From positions 35,094 through 99,093 of the forward strand of contig KE159549.1 in the NCBI GenBank assembly GCA_000403215.2: DNA of 64,000 nt, in the 5' to 3' direction. Positions within the stretch are counted from its first letter, which is position 1. Every line of letters starts with the position of its first letter. Source of the DNA: Lachnospiraceae bacterium A4. GTDB taxonomy: Bacteria > Bacillota > Clostridia > Lachnospirales > Lachnospiraceae. Positions 16,692 through 26,146 of this stretch are shown piece after piece. The translations under genes were made by a program, and so were the position numbers. The notes under the pieces are model-generated. The model saw only the letters and a list, made by a program, of their open reading frames with translations, made no database searches and was not told the DNA's origin.

Positions 16692-16720
16692 TTGCGTTCA
16701 CTGGCAGGGTAGCATATAAT
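16692..16720 (+). promoter_or_regulatory. Promoter of the EAL-domain gene
   Basis: TTGCGT (16692-16697) and TATAAT (16715-16720) are separated by 17 nt, 50 nt before the ATG at 16771. Confidence 0.65.
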
Positions 16721-16770
16721 AATAGCATCGAGATCGAAATTTTTATTTTTACATAAGAAAGGACGAAACG

Positions 16771-18672
16771 ATGCAGATCCAGATACAATGTTGCGGTATT
16801 GTCTTAATGATGGTATTATTTTATTTTTACATACGCCAGAAACGGATCGCGCTGAACACCCAGCGGGCATTTTTGGGTGTTTATGGGGCGACTTTTGCCT
16901 GTATCGTATTGGACGTTTTCTCGATTGGCGTCATTGAATACCGGCATGTGCTGTCGGAGGTGTTTGCAAAGTTTGTGGCAAAGAGTTATCTGGTCTCGCT
17001 GCTCGGTGTGGCGCTCAGCGCACTGTCTTATATGTGTGTCGATATTTATGCAAAGCGGGAAGTTTACTGGCAGCAGATGCGCAAGTATCTGGTCTTGACC
17101 GCGGCGGGAGTGCTCGGTATTTACGCAGTACCGCTTTATTACCAGTACAGTGCGGACGGGGCAAAGGTTGAGTACACGTATGGGCCGAGTGTGTATGTGA
17201 CGTATGGAATGGCGCTCATTTTTTTCGTGAGAATCTTTTACCTGCTGCACAAGGAAAGGGCAAAGATCAATCCCAGACGGCGCGAGGCAGTCTGCATCTG
17301 GCTGCTGGTCTGGATTGTGGCGTCTCAGCTTCAGTTTATGTACACGGATATACTGATTGTGGGATATGCGGGCGCGATCGGGATTATGGTGCTGTATCTT
17401 AAGCTGGAGAATCCGGAGACGAATCTCGACAGGAGCACGGGTTTATTCAACAGCGGGGCACTGTATCAGTATGCAAAGCAGTTTTATGTGAAGGAGCAGG
17501 ATTTCTCTGTGCTGGTGCTGGCTTTTGGAAACAGCGCTTACCAGAATGTGCAGATGGAGAAGCGGGCGCTTGCGCGGATGGAAATTATCGAGTATTTATT
17601 AAAACTGCCGGATGCGCTTGTCTTTAAGAATGCGGAGGATGAGTATTTCGTGCTGTTTGTGGACCTTGAAACGGCAACGGAGGGGGTTCGGAGGCTTCGA
17701 AGCCGTTTCCGCTCAGGGTGGGGCGCGGAGGATACATGCATGGTGCGTCCGTACTGGCTGTATCTGCCCCATGCCAATGTTGTAGATTCTGCTGAAAATC
17801 TGCTGTATTTTATCCGCTATGTGCGGCAGAACGCCAAGCTGTTTTCAGAGACGGACTTTCTCTGCATCGAAAAAGACCGCGTGGAACAGATGTACAAAGA
17901 GCGCGAGACAAAGCAGCTTATTATGGAAGCGATCGAGTATGACCGCGTGGAGGTCTTTTACCAGCCAATCTACTCGACGCGAGAGCAGCGCATTACCTCG
18001 GCGGAGGCGCTGGTTCGCATCCGTGACCGGGAGGGAAATATCGTGCCGCCGGGTGTCTTTATTGATATTGCGGAGGAGAGCGGTATGATTCTAAAGCTTG
18101 GCGAGATGGTGTTTGAAAAGGTCTGCCAGTTTATCAAGAGACATCCGCTCAACCACTACGGGATGCAATATATCGAAGTAAACCTGTCAGTGATTCAGTG
18201 CGCCTACGAAGATTTGGCGCAGGACTATATCAGAATTATGGAAAGGTATCAAGTGGCGCCTGCAAATATCAATCTGGAAATCACAGAGTCGGCATCGACC
18301 AATGCCAAAAAGACGCTGCTTGGCAACATGGCGGAGCTGATGGAGTACGGGGTGAAATTCTCGCTCGATGATTTCGGAACCGGCCAGTCGAACTTGAACT
18401 ATATTGTGGATATGCCTGTCGATCTCGTCAAATTTGACAGAAGCATGACAAGCTCTTATTTCGAGAACGGCAAGGCGCGGTATGTCATGGAGGCGGCGAT
18501 TCACATGATTCACGGAATGAATCTGGAAATCGTGTCGGAGGGCATCGAGACAGCGGAGCAGTTTCGGACGATGGAGGAGCTGGGCATCAGCCACATACAG
18601 GGATATTATTTCTCAAAGCCGCTGCCGGAGGAGGAATTTATACAGTACTTGGAAACCAAAAATGCAGGATAA
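16771..18672 (+). CDS. Membrane-bound c-di-GMP phosphodiesterase (7TM, degenerate GGDEF, EAL)
   Basis: A 633-residue protein. The first 215 residues hold seven hydrophobic helices like the 7TM sensor region of Firmicute diguanylate cyclases. Residues about 225-370 look like a GGDEF domain in which the signature is replaced by EDEYF, so cyclase activity is unlikely. Residues about 385-633 are an EAL domain with EALVRIRD (near residue 411), NLSVIQC, LEITESAS, DDFGTGQSNLNYI, DLVKFDRSM, VSEGIETAEQ and IQGYYFSKPLPEEEF, the residues needed for metal and c-di-GMP binding. It should hydrolyse c-di-GMP in response to a membrane signal. Confidence 0.85.
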   Translation: MQIQIQCCGIVLMMVLFYFYIRQKRIALNTQRAFLGVYGATFACIVLDVFSIGVIEYRHVLSEVFAKFVAKSYLVSLLGVALSALSYMCVDIYAKREVYWQQMRKYLVLTAAGVLGIYAVPLYYQYSADGAKVEYTYGPSVYVTYGMALIFFVRIFYLLHKERAKINPRRREAVCIWLLVWIVASQLQFMYTDILIVGYAGAIGIMVLYLKLENPETNLDRSTGLFNSGALYQYAKQFYVKEQDFSVLVLAFGNSAYQNVQMEKRALARMEIIEYLLKLPDALVFKNAEDEYFVLFVDLETATEGVRRLRSRFRSGWGAEDTCMVRPYWLYLPHANVVDSAENLLYFIRYVRQNAKLFSETDFLCIEKDRVEQMYKERETKQLIMEAIEYDRVEVFYQPIYSTREQRITSAEALVRIRDREGNIVPPGVFIDIAEESGMILKLGEMVFEKVCQFIKRHPLNHYGMQYIEVNLSVIQCAYEDLAQDYIRIMERYQVAPANINLEITESASTNAKKTLLGNMAELMEYGVKFSLDDFGTGQSNLNYIVDMPVDLVKFDRSMTSSYFENGKARYVMEAAIHMIHGMNLEIVSEGIETAEQFRTMEELGISHIQGYYFSKPLPEEEFIQYLETKNAG

Positions 18673-18750
18673 GACAAAAGCGCCGCGGCAGTTGTCAGGA
18701 AAATACAGCAATGGAGCGGAGTGAACAGTTGAGGAGAGGGGATTCACGCA

Positions 18751-19452
18751 ATGTACAAAATAGCAGTCTGCGATGACAATCCGGCAGATGCGGACTATGT
18801 AGCAGACATCATCAGACGGTGGGCGCAAGCCTGCGCAGTCCTAATGGAGATCGAGCGTTTTCCCTCCGCGGAGGCATTTTGGTTTCAGTATGAGGAGAAC
18901 AGATGCTATGACATCTTGTTTCTGGATATCGAGATGGAGCCGGAGGGCATGAATGGAATCGAGCTGGCGGCAAAACTTCGCAAGAACGACGGTTCGATTC
19001 AACTTGTGTTTGTCACGGGATATATGGAGTATATCGCGGACGGCTATGATGTGGAGGCGCTGCACTATCTGTTGAAACCTGTGACGGAGGAGAAGCTAGG
19101 CAGTGTGCTGGCGCGTGCGCTTGCGCGGGTAAAGGCTCGGGAGAAGGAACTGTTCTTGCAGACGACAGACGGCAGTGTGCGCGTTTTGAATAGTGAGATT
19201 CGCTATCTGGAAGTGCAGCGCAATTATGTGACCATACATGCGGCGGAGGAGTACACCGTCAAAAGGACGCTTGGAGACTTGGAAAAGGAGTTGGATGAAA
19301 GTTTTTTCCGAACAGGGCGTTCTTTTATCGTGAATCTGCGGTTTGTGCGAAAAATCACAAAAACGCAGGTATTCTTGAAGGACGGGGCGCAGGTGCCGCT
19401 CTCGCGCGGATTGTATGAAGGCATCAACCGCGCGATGATACAATATTTTTGA
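18751..19452 (+). CDS. LytTR-family response regulator (AgrA type)
   Basis: A 233-residue protein. The receiver domain (1-120) has DDN near residue 8, phospho-acceptor DILFLDIEME, VFVTGY and LLKPV. Residues about 135-233 are a LytTR DNA-binding domain: NSEIRYLEVQRNYVTIH, KRTLGDLEKELDESFFRTGRSFIVNLRFVRKI, VPLSRGLYEGI. Such regulators bind paired repeats upstream of peptide-signalling or bacteriocin-export genes. Its stop overlaps the putative TTG start of the GHKL kinase. The two ABC exporters downstream are the natural candidates for its targets. Confidence 0.87.
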   Translation: MYKIAVCDDNPADADYVADIIRRWAQACAVLMEIERFPSAEAFWFQYEENRCYDILFLDIEMEPEGMNGIELAAKLRKNDGSIQLVFVTGYMEYIADGYDVEALHYLLKPVTEEKLGSVLARALARVKAREKELFLQTTDGSVRVLNSEIRYLEVQRNYVTIHAAEEYTVKRTLGDLEKELDESFFRTGRSFIVNLRFVRKITKTQVFLKDGAQVPLSRGLYEGINRAMIQYF

Positions 19453-20141
19453 TTTTCCAGACAAAGAAAGTGAAGGTGAAGGGTATTTTTATAGAGAAAC
19501 TGATAGATCGGCGCATCGCAGCGTATCAGAGTGAGCTGCTGGCGACACACTACGCAGAGGTAGAAAATATGTACCGCAAGATGCGCGGGTGGCGCCATGA
19601 TTACCGAAACCATATCCAAGTGCTCAAAAGCTATGCGGACATGGGAGCGCTTGATGAGCTTAGGCGCTATCTGGACGAGCTGGGCAATGACTTGGACACC
19701 GTGGATTTGGCGCTCAAGACTGGCAACAAAATGACGGACGTGATCTTAAACAGCAAGATTTCGCTGGCAAAGTCAAAGGAAATCGCTGTGACAGTGGACG
19801 CCCATGTGGCGGTGGCGCTCACCACAGCGGAGATTGATCTGTGTATCATTATAGGCAACCTGTTTGACAATGCCATCGAGGCGAATATGGCGCTGCCGAA
19901 GGAGGAGCGCATGATTCGCGTCTACATGGATATGAAGAACACACAGCTATACATGTCCTTTACCAACCGCACTGCGGCAAAGAAGCAGCACAAGGTAAAC
20001 GGGCGGTTTCTGACCTCCAAGGGAACAGGGCATGGCTATGGGCTGGTGCGGATTGACACGATTGTTGAACGCTATCAAGGATATATCAGCAGAAACAGTG
20101 AAGATGGCGCCTTCACGACGGAAATACTGCTGCCCCAGTGA
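19449..20141 (+). CDS. GHKL-family histidine kinase without membrane domain
   Basis: A 230-residue protein whose N-terminal 50 residues replace the usual AgrC/ComD membrane sensor. The dimerisation region has RGWRHDYRNHIQVLKSY, whose RHDYRNH contains the phospho-acceptor histidine. The ATPase part shows NLFDNAIEANMAL (N box) and GHGYGLVRIDTIVERYQG (G box). The start is uncertain: TTG at 19449 overlaps the regulator stop, and GTG codons at 19470 and 19476 are alternatives. It must sense a cytoplasmic signal or depend on a partner. It pairs with the LytTR regulator by overlap. Confidence 0.8.
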   Translation: MIFQTKKVKVKGIFIEKLIDRRIAAYQSELLATHYAEVENMYRKMRGWRHDYRNHIQVLKSYADMGALDELRRYLDELGNDLDTVDLALKTGNKMTDVILNSKISLAKSKEIAVTVDAHVAVALTTAEIDLCIIIGNLFDNAIEANMALPKEERMIRVYMDMKNTQLYMSFTNRTAAKKQHKVNGRFLTSKGTGHGYGLVRIDTIVERYQGYISRNSEDGAFTTEILLPQ

Positions 20142-20182
20142 GACCTCTCGGTGCATTTTATCCCCAGAGCGCACGCTTTCGT

Positions 20183-20210
20183 CCCCAGATGAATCATCTG
20201 GGGATTTTTT
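20183..20210 (+). terminator. Terminator after the LytTR/GHKL pair
   Basis: CCCCAGATG (20183-20191), a 3-nt loop, CATCTGGGG (20195-20203), then ATTTTTT. The exporters downstream therefore need a separate promoter. Confidence 0.85.
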
Positions 20211-20274
20211 GTGTTATGATATGGGAACGATAAAGAACTATATAGGAAATCTATATAGAAGGGAGTAGATTGTG

Positions 20275-22101
20275 ATGATAGAAGATGTTGAAAAACGAAA
20301 AAAATATGGCGTGCTTAGCAATGTGCTTTTTATGCTGCACATGGCAAAGTGTACTGCGCCAAGCGTCACCGTGCTTGCGGTGCTCGACGGGCTGACCATG
20401 GTGGCAGTGTCTGTTGTGGAGCTGTATGTAGCGCCGTCGATTCTGCGCAGCTTAGAGCGGCAGGATACACTGTACAGGCTGTTGTGTGTCATCTTGTTCT
20501 TTACCGTGGGAATCACGGCAGTTAGTGCATTGCAGGCATATATCAAACGAAATTTGATGTTTGGGAGAATCGCGGTGCGCGATGCAGTCTTGATGAAAGT
20601 CAGGCGCAAGATGAGTACTTGTTCTTATCCGTTGCACGAAAGTCAATCGTTTCGCAATCTGTTGAGCAAGGCATTCGATGCGATGAACGACAACAGTAAG
20701 GCAGCGGAGGCAATCTGGAACACCTTATCCGGGCTGCTTCAAAACAGTCTGGGGTTTGTGATCTATATGGCGCTGCTCAAAAAGGTGGACACCGTTGTGA
20801 TTCTGGCAACGATTGTCACGGCAGTTGTGGGCTATGTGGTCAATTACTATGTCAATGAATGGAATTACCGCCACCGCGGGGAAGAGGAGGAGCTGCTCAA
20901 AAAGATCGAATATGTGCAGTATAGCGTACAGGACCGCATGCTGGCAAAGGACCTTCGCATATTTGGAATGCAGGAGTGGCTGCGCGGGATTTACCAGCAG
21001 TATATCAGACTCTATCTTGACTTCGGCGCGCGCAGGGAAAAGCGGTATATTGTGGCGGACTTCACCAATCTGGCGCTGGGGCTTCTGCGAAATGGGATTG
21101 CGTATGCAAAGCTGCTGCAACTGGTACTGGACGGGAGCATTGGCGCCACGGAATTTCTGCTGTACTTCTCGGCGGTCAGCGGGTTTACGGCATGGATTTG
21201 CGGCATGATGGAAATGCTGTCCACGCTGCACAGGCAGGGACTAGAGCTTGATGCGGTGCGGGAATTTCTGGATTACGAAGAGGTTTTTTGCATGGAGGAG
21301 GGCAAGCCGCTTGTGCGGGAGGCGGGGGCAGCGTACACCATCGAGCTGCGCGATGTGACATTTGGCTATAAGGGGACCGCGCAGGCGTCGGAAAAACCGA
21401 TCTTTTCACATCTGAATCTCACGATTCATCCGGGGGAGAAGCTTGCCATTGTGGGACTCAATGGAGCGGGCAAGACCACGCTGGTGAAGCTCATCTGCGG
21501 CTTTTATGACCCGGACGAGGGAGAGGTACTGCTAAACGGCGTCAATATCAAGACATATAACCGCAGGGATTACTATCGGCTCATTGCGGGCGTTTTTCAG
21601 GACTTCTCGCTGATTCCGGCGAGCGTGGCGGCGAATGTGGCGCAGGATATCGAACATATAGACCGCAAAAAGGTTCAGGACTGCATTGAGAAGGCGGGAT
21701 TAAGACAGAAAATCGAGTCGCTCTCAGAGGCGTATGATACACTTCTTGACAGAAATGTCTACACAGAGGCAACAGAGCTTTCTGGCGGGGAACTGCAAAG
21801 GCTGATGATTGCGCGGCTCTTGTATAAAGACTGCCCGATTGTGGTACTCGACGAGCCGACCGCCGCGCTCGACCCGATTGCGGAGAGCGATATTTATGAG
21901 AAATATCATGAGCTGACCAGCGGAAAAAGTGCAGTATTTATCTCGCACAGACTGGCTTCCACCCGTTTCTGTGACCGGATTTTGCTCATCGAGAACGGGA
22001 CAATCGCAGAGGAGGGGACCCATGAGGAGCTGCTTTTAAATGGCAGGCGCTACACAGAGCTGTTTGAACTGCAACGCAAATATTATGTCACAGTTCCTTA
22101 G
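20275..22101 (+). CDS. ABC exporter, fused permease and ATPase (first of two)
   Basis: A 608-residue half-transporter. ATG 20275 is preferred over GTG 20272 because GAAGGGAG lies 10 nt upstream. Residues about 25-310 form a six-helix exporter domain. The ATPase part has Walker A GLNGAGKTT (about 393-401), Q-loop GVFQDFSLI, signature LSGGELQR (about 502), Walker B PIVVLDEPTAALDP and H-loop ISHRLAS. It belongs to the peptide/lipid exporter class; a heterodimer with the next gene product is likely, because both are adjacent and similar in size. The substrate is unknown. Confidence 0.87.
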   Translation: MIEDVEKRKKYGVLSNVLFMLHMAKCTAPSVTVLAVLDGLTMVAVSVVELYVAPSILRSLERQDTLYRLLCVILFFTVGITAVSALQAYIKRNLMFGRIAVRDAVLMKVRRKMSTCSYPLHESQSFRNLLSKAFDAMNDNSKAAEAIWNTLSGLLQNSLGFVIYMALLKKVDTVVILATIVTAVVGYVVNYYVNEWNYRHRGEEEELLKKIEYVQYSVQDRMLAKDLRIFGMQEWLRGIYQQYIRLYLDFGARREKRYIVADFTNLALGLLRNGIAYAKLLQLVLDGSIGATEFLLYFSAVSGFTAWICGMMEMLSTLHRQGLELDAVREFLDYEEVFCMEEGKPLVREAGAAYTIELRDVTFGYKGTAQASEKPIFSHLNLTIHPGEKLAIVGLNGAGKTTLVKLICGFYDPDEGEVLLNGVNIKTYNRRDYYRLIAGVFQDFSLIPASVAANVAQDIEHIDRKKVQDCIEKAGLRQKIESLSEAYDTLLDRNVYTEATELSGGELQRLMIARLLYKDCPIVVLDEPTAALDPIAESDIYEKYHELTSGKSAVFISHRLASTRFCDRILLIENGTIAEEGTHEELLLNGRRYTELFELQRKYYVTVP

Positions 22102-22166
22102 CGCAAACATTGTACTGGCGGCAAAGTCTATAATACAGCATAAAGGTTAGATTAGGAGGCAGAAGC

Positions 22167-24029
22167 ATGAAAAAGACAAAGAAGTACCAATTGATGAAAA
22201 GGGCGGTTTGTATGTGGTGCAGGGAACAGCCGGCGCTGTTTGGCTCGACAGCGCTGTATGCCTTGCTCAATGCAGTCATTCCCTACATTACCCTCTGGTT
22301 TACGGCACAGATATTAAATGAGCTTGCAGGGACAAGACAGCGCGGGCTGCTGATACAGAAAATCGTGGCGCTGCTTGCGGCGGAGAGTGTCTTATTACTG
22401 CTAAAGGCGGCTGCTCTGCGGTGGAATCATACATTGTCGGACGGGTTTTGCATGAAATTATATGAATGGAAACGCCATTTTGACAAACTGTTGTCCATGG
22501 ACTTTTGTGATATGGAGAATCCACAGACGCATGAGCTGTTAAATGCCGTGCAGCAGACTTCCCATTGGAGTAGTTTTGGTATGCGGATGGTGTACTATCA
22601 GTTTCAGAATTTTTTGGAGGCGGTGTTTCAACTGATTGGCGGCATTGCGCTCTCCGTATCGCTGTTTCGGCTGCCGGTGCGGCAGGAGGCGGGCTGGCTT
22701 GTGATGCTGAATCATCCAGTCTGCATTGTACTGGTCGCACTGCTGCTTGCCGGTGTGACAGCGCTGTCGCCTTATCTGGAAACCATCAGCACAAAATGCT
22801 GGATTGAATGCGATGCAGAGTGCACGCTCGGAAACCGCTTTTTTTCCTTTTTGTACAATTTAATGTCAGAGCCAAAGCGGGCATTGGATGTACGGCTGTA
22901 CCGGCAGGATATCTTTTTTGACCAGATTACGTCTATTCAGGACAGCTATGGGACGAAATCAAAAGCGGCGCGCTATGCCAGAGGAAAGGCGGGCGCCGCC
23001 TGCGCGGCGTCGGTGGCAGTCTCCAAGATTTTTATAGGGCTGATCTATCTCTTTGTGTGTATCAAGGCGTGGGGCGGTGCCTTTGGCATCGGGTCTGTCA
23101 CGCAGTATGTTGGCGCGATTACGGCGCTGTCGGGCGGGCTGGCAAAAATCCTTGAAATTGTGGGCGAGGCGGGCATCAACGCCTTTTATCTGGAACGGGA
23201 ATTTTCCTTTATGGATATTCCGAATCAGATGTATCAAGGCTCGCTCACGGTTGAAAAGCGCGCGGACCAGCACTACGAGGTGGAATTTCGCAATGTGAGC
23301 TTTCGCTATCCCAATGCAGAGAACTTTGCACTGAAAAATATTTCCATGAAATTCAAAGTGGGGCAGCGTCTGGCAGTGGTGGGGCAGAATGGATCTGGTA
23401 AGACTACATTTATCAAGCTGCTGTGCCGTCTGTATGACCCGACTGAGGGGCAGATTTTATTGAATGGAATTGATATCCGCAAGTATGACTACCGGGAGTA
23501 TATGCGCGTGTTCTCTGTGGTTTTTCAGGATTTTCATCTGCTTGCCTTCTCTGTGGGGCAGAATATCGCGGCAAGGGAAAGCTATGACAGGGAACGGGCT
23601 CAGAGCTGCTGCCAGAAGGCGGGGGTGTGGCAGCGTGTGGCGTCGATGGCGTCGGGAATGGATACCGTGCTGTACAAGGATTTGTCCGAGAAGGGGGTGG
23701 AGGTGTCCGGCGGCGAGGCGCAGAAGCTTGCGATTGCGAGAGCCTTGTACCGGGATTCGGCTTTCTTGATACTAGACGAGCCGACTGCTGCGCTCGACCC
23801 GCTGTCGGAGTATGAGATTTATGCGCGTTTGAGTGAGATTGTGGAGGACAAGACGGCAGTCTACATCAGCCACCGCCTTTCCTCCTGCCGCTTCTGTGAC
23901 GAAATTCTGGTTTTTCATAAGGGGTGTATGGTGCAGCAGGGAAGCCATGAGAGGCTGCTTGCACAAAAGGACGGCAAGTACCGCGAACTGTGGAATGCAC
24001 AGGCGCAGTATTATGTGGCGGAGCATTGA
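22167..24029 (+). CDS. ABC exporter, fused permease and ATPase (second of two)
   Basis: A 620-residue half-transporter 65 nt after the first. The membrane part covers about residues 30-330. ATPase motifs are Walker A GQNGSGKTT (about 407-415), Q-loop VVFQDFHLL, signature VSGGEAQK (about 513), Walker B AFLILDEPTAALDP and H-loop ISHRLSS. The signature begins with V instead of L, but catalytic Glu and His are present in both partners. AGGAGG precedes the ATG. It probably forms a heterodimeric exporter with the upstream protein. Confidence 0.87.
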   Translation: MKKTKKYQLMKRAVCMWCREQPALFGSTALYALLNAVIPYITLWFTAQILNELAGTRQRGLLIQKIVALLAAESVLLLLKAAALRWNHTLSDGFCMKLYEWKRHFDKLLSMDFCDMENPQTHELLNAVQQTSHWSSFGMRMVYYQFQNFLEAVFQLIGGIALSVSLFRLPVRQEAGWLVMLNHPVCIVLVALLLAGVTALSPYLETISTKCWIECDAECTLGNRFFSFLYNLMSEPKRALDVRLYRQDIFFDQITSIQDSYGTKSKAARYARGKAGAACAASVAVSKIFIGLIYLFVCIKAWGGAFGIGSVTQYVGAITALSGGLAKILEIVGEAGINAFYLEREFSFMDIPNQMYQGSLTVEKRADQHYEVEFRNVSFRYPNAENFALKNISMKFKVGQRLAVVGQNGSGKTTFIKLLCRLYDPTEGQILLNGIDIRKYDYREYMRVFSVVFQDFHLLAFSVGQNIAARESYDRERAQSCCQKAGVWQRVASMASGMDTVLYKDLSEKGVEVSGGEAQKLAIARALYRDSAFLILDEPTAALDPLSEYEIYARLSEIVEDKTAVYISHRLSSCRFCDEILVFHKGCMVQQGSHERLLAQKDGKYRELWNAQAQYYVAEH

Positions 24030-24050
24030 GTACACACTCGTTTTTGCATA

Positions 24051-24542
24051 TTATAACGCTTCTTGTCGAAGCCAAGCCATGCCCGGGTAGAGCTTTCCGG
24101 TGCGCGCGAAGTATTCAACGCATTCGGCGGCAAGCTTGGGGTCATGCATGGTGTATTTCTTGAGAATGACAGACTGGCAGTCGCCCGGCACCATCGGGGA
24201 CTCCTCATCGGAATCAAGATAATCCGGGTCAAAGCACGAGCAGAAATAGCCGTCTGGAGAAGTGTCTCCCACGACATACTGTATAGCAATCCAGCGGTTG
24301 TCAATCTCAATCTGAAAAAATTCCTCCTCGATTGCCGTTTCGGCATCATCATGCGGAGAGAGAAAGACAGAAACCTTGTCCGCCTGCTGTATGTTATGGA
24401 TTAATTGCTGCAGGTCCGCCTCTGTGAGCTTTTCGCCGTCGCCATGCCCGAAGGCATCGAAGGTATACAGGACTTTCAGACCTGTAGGCATTGCGGGAGG
24501 GGGCGTTTCTGGGGAAATGATAGTTGTTTTGCACTCTTTCAT
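24051..24542 (-). CDS. Hypothetical acidic protein
   Basis: A 163-residue acidic soluble protein (MKECKTTIISPETPPPAMPTG... ending YPGMAWLRQEAL), rich in Asp, Glu and Pro. It has alternating short strands and helices (KVSVFLSPHDDAETAIEEEFFQIEIDNRWIAIQYVVGD). AAAAGGAGAG lies before the ATG. It is convergent with the ABC exporter genes, 21 nt from their end. The profile resembles small immunity-type or DUF proteins, but no family is recognised. Confidence 0.55.
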   Translation of the reverse strand: MKECKTTIISPETPPPAMPTGLKVLYTFDAFGHGDGEKLTEADLQQLIHNIQQADKVSVFLSPHDDAETAIEEEFFQIEIDNRWIAIQYVVGDTSPDGYFCSCFDPDYLDSDEESPMVPGDCQSVILKKYTMHDPKLAAECVEYFARTGKLYPGMAWLRQEAL

Positions 24543-24687
24543 GACAGTACTCTCCTTTTTATATAATTTTTAATAGTATTTTCTTTTTCTATTATATTAC
24601 TGAACAACAGGGGTGACAAGTGTTACTTTTCGTCCCTGTGTCAAAGCAGTATCCGTCAAAAATACCGATATACACGTATACAAAATA

Positions 24688-24715
24688 TTGACAGATGGGG
24701 AATAGATGTTATATA
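24688..24715 (+). promoter_or_regulatory. Promoter of the aminotransferase gene
   Basis: TTGACA (24688-24693) and TATATA (24710-24715) are separated by 16 nt. The 257-nt gap 24543-24798 contains nothing else I can support. Confidence 0.6.
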
Positions 24716-24798
24716 GTAGGGAAGGAATCAATAAATAATTACAAGAGAGTATTATTTTCATAGGCGGAACTGCGTATGAATGATGGAGGTTATGGAAA

Positions 24799-26082
24799 AT
24801 GAAAGCATACAAGGATTTAAGCAAGGAAGAATTGCGTGCACTTCAGACGGAACTTCAGGCACAGTATGAAAAATTAAAAGAGTCAGATATCAAACTCGAC
24901 ATGTCGCGCGGCAAGCCTGCTGCGGACCAGCTCGATCTGTCTGTCGGCATGCTCGATGTGCTCAACAGCAAGTCCGCATTCAAAGGCTTGGACAAGATAG
25001 ACATTCGGAATTATGGAGCATTTGATGGTATCAAAGAGGCAAAGGAGCTTTTTGCAGAGCTGATGGAATGCCCGGTTGATCATGTGATGGTATTTGGCAA
25101 TTCCAGCTTAAATATCATGTATGATCTGGTTTCAAGGGCAATGGTGCACGGCATCGGCGGCAATACACCGTGGTGTAAGCAGGAAAAGGTAAAGTTCCTG
25201 TGTCCTGTTCCGGGATATGACAGACATTTTGCCATCACAGAGGGCTTTGGCATTGAGATGATCAATATTCCGATGGATGAGAACGGTCCAGATATGGACT
25301 TAGTTGAACAGTATGTAAGCAGCGACCCAGCGGTCAAGGGCATCTGGAATGTGCCCAAGTACACTAACCCGGCAGGCGTCGTATATTCCGACGAGGTGGT
25401 CAGGAGATTTGCAAACTTAAAGCCGGCGGCGCCTGATTTTAGAATCTATTGGGATAACGCATACGCATTCCATCATATCTATGTAGATCATAAAGTTGAA
25501 ATGCTCAACATTGTGACCGAATGTGAGAAGGCGGGCAATCCAGATCTGTATTATCAAGTGTGCTCGACCTCCAAGGTGACGTTTCCGGGTGCGGGTGTGG
25601 GCGCGCTGATCACTTCGCCGGCAAATCTTGCGGAGGTGAAGAAGACCGTGAGCTTACAGACCATCGGGTTTGACAAGATCAACCAGATGCGCCATGTGCT
25701 GTACTTTAAGAATGCGGCGGGCGTCCACGCGCATATGGAGAAGCATGCAGCGCTGTTAAAGCCTAAGTTTGAGGCGGTTCTTGACTGCCTTGACAGAGAG
25801 CTTGGCGGACTGGAGATCGCCCGCTGGCTCAGACCGCTCGGCGGATACTTTATCGCATTTGATACGCTGGAGGGCTGTGCAAAGCGTGTGGTGGCGCTCT
25901 GCAAGGAGGCGGGCGTAGTGATGACGCCGGCTGGCTCAACCTTCCCGTATATGAAGGACGACGCAGACACCAGTATCCGCATCGCGCCGACACTCCCCAC
26001 ACCCGACGAGCTCAAGCAGGCATGCGAGGTGTTCGTACTCTGTGTGAAGCTGGCGTCGGTTGAGAAATATCTGGCGGCATAA
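24799..26082 (+). CDS. PLP-dependent aminotransferase, aspartate/alanine type (PF12897)
   Basis: A 427-residue protein with the fold-type I aminotransferase pattern. It begins MKAYKDLSKEELRALQTEL and has MSRGKPAADQLDLS, the N-terminal signature of the PF12897 (type Ic aspartate aminotransferase) family. NSSLNIMYDL binds the cofactor phosphate, YTNPAGVVYS and YWDNAYAFHHIY hold the pyridine-binding Asn/Asp/Tyr, STSKVTFPGAGVGAL carries the Schiff-base lysine, and TSIRIAPTLPTPDEL the substrate-binding arginine. It probably transfers the amino group of aspartate or a related amino acid to 2-oxoglutarate in the cytosol. It is monocistronic with its own promoter and terminator. Confidence 0.88.
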   Translation: MKAYKDLSKEELRALQTELQAQYEKLKESDIKLDMSRGKPAADQLDLSVGMLDVLNSKSAFKGLDKIDIRNYGAFDGIKEAKELFAELMECPVDHVMVFGNSSLNIMYDLVSRAMVHGIGGNTPWCKQEKVKFLCPVPGYDRHFAITEGFGIEMINIPMDENGPDMDLVEQYVSSDPAVKGIWNVPKYTNPAGVVYSDEVVRRFANLKPAAPDFRIYWDNAYAFHHIYVDHKVEMLNIVTECEKAGNPDLYYQVCSTSKVTFPGAGVGALITSPANLAEVKKTVSLQTIGFDKINQMRHVLYFKNAAGVHAHMEKHAALLKPKFEAVLDCLDRELGGLEIARWLRPLGGYFIAFDTLEGCAKRVVALCKEAGVVMTPAGSTFPYMKDDADTSIRIAPTLPTPDELKQACEVFVLCVKLASVEKYLAA

Positions 26083-26102
26083 ATAAAAAAGGGCACCTGA
26101 GT

Positions 26103-26146
26103 GCATATAAAAACGACTGTCTGAAACGGCAGTCGTTTTTATATGC
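26103..26146. terminator. Bidirectional terminator, perfect 17-bp stem
   Basis: GCATATAAAAACGACTG (26103-26119) is exactly complementary to CAGTCGTTTTTATATGC (26130-26146), with a 10-nt loop. The stem carries A- and T-runs on both sides, so it serves both the aminotransferase and the convergent gene, whose last codons it includes. Confidence 0.88.
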
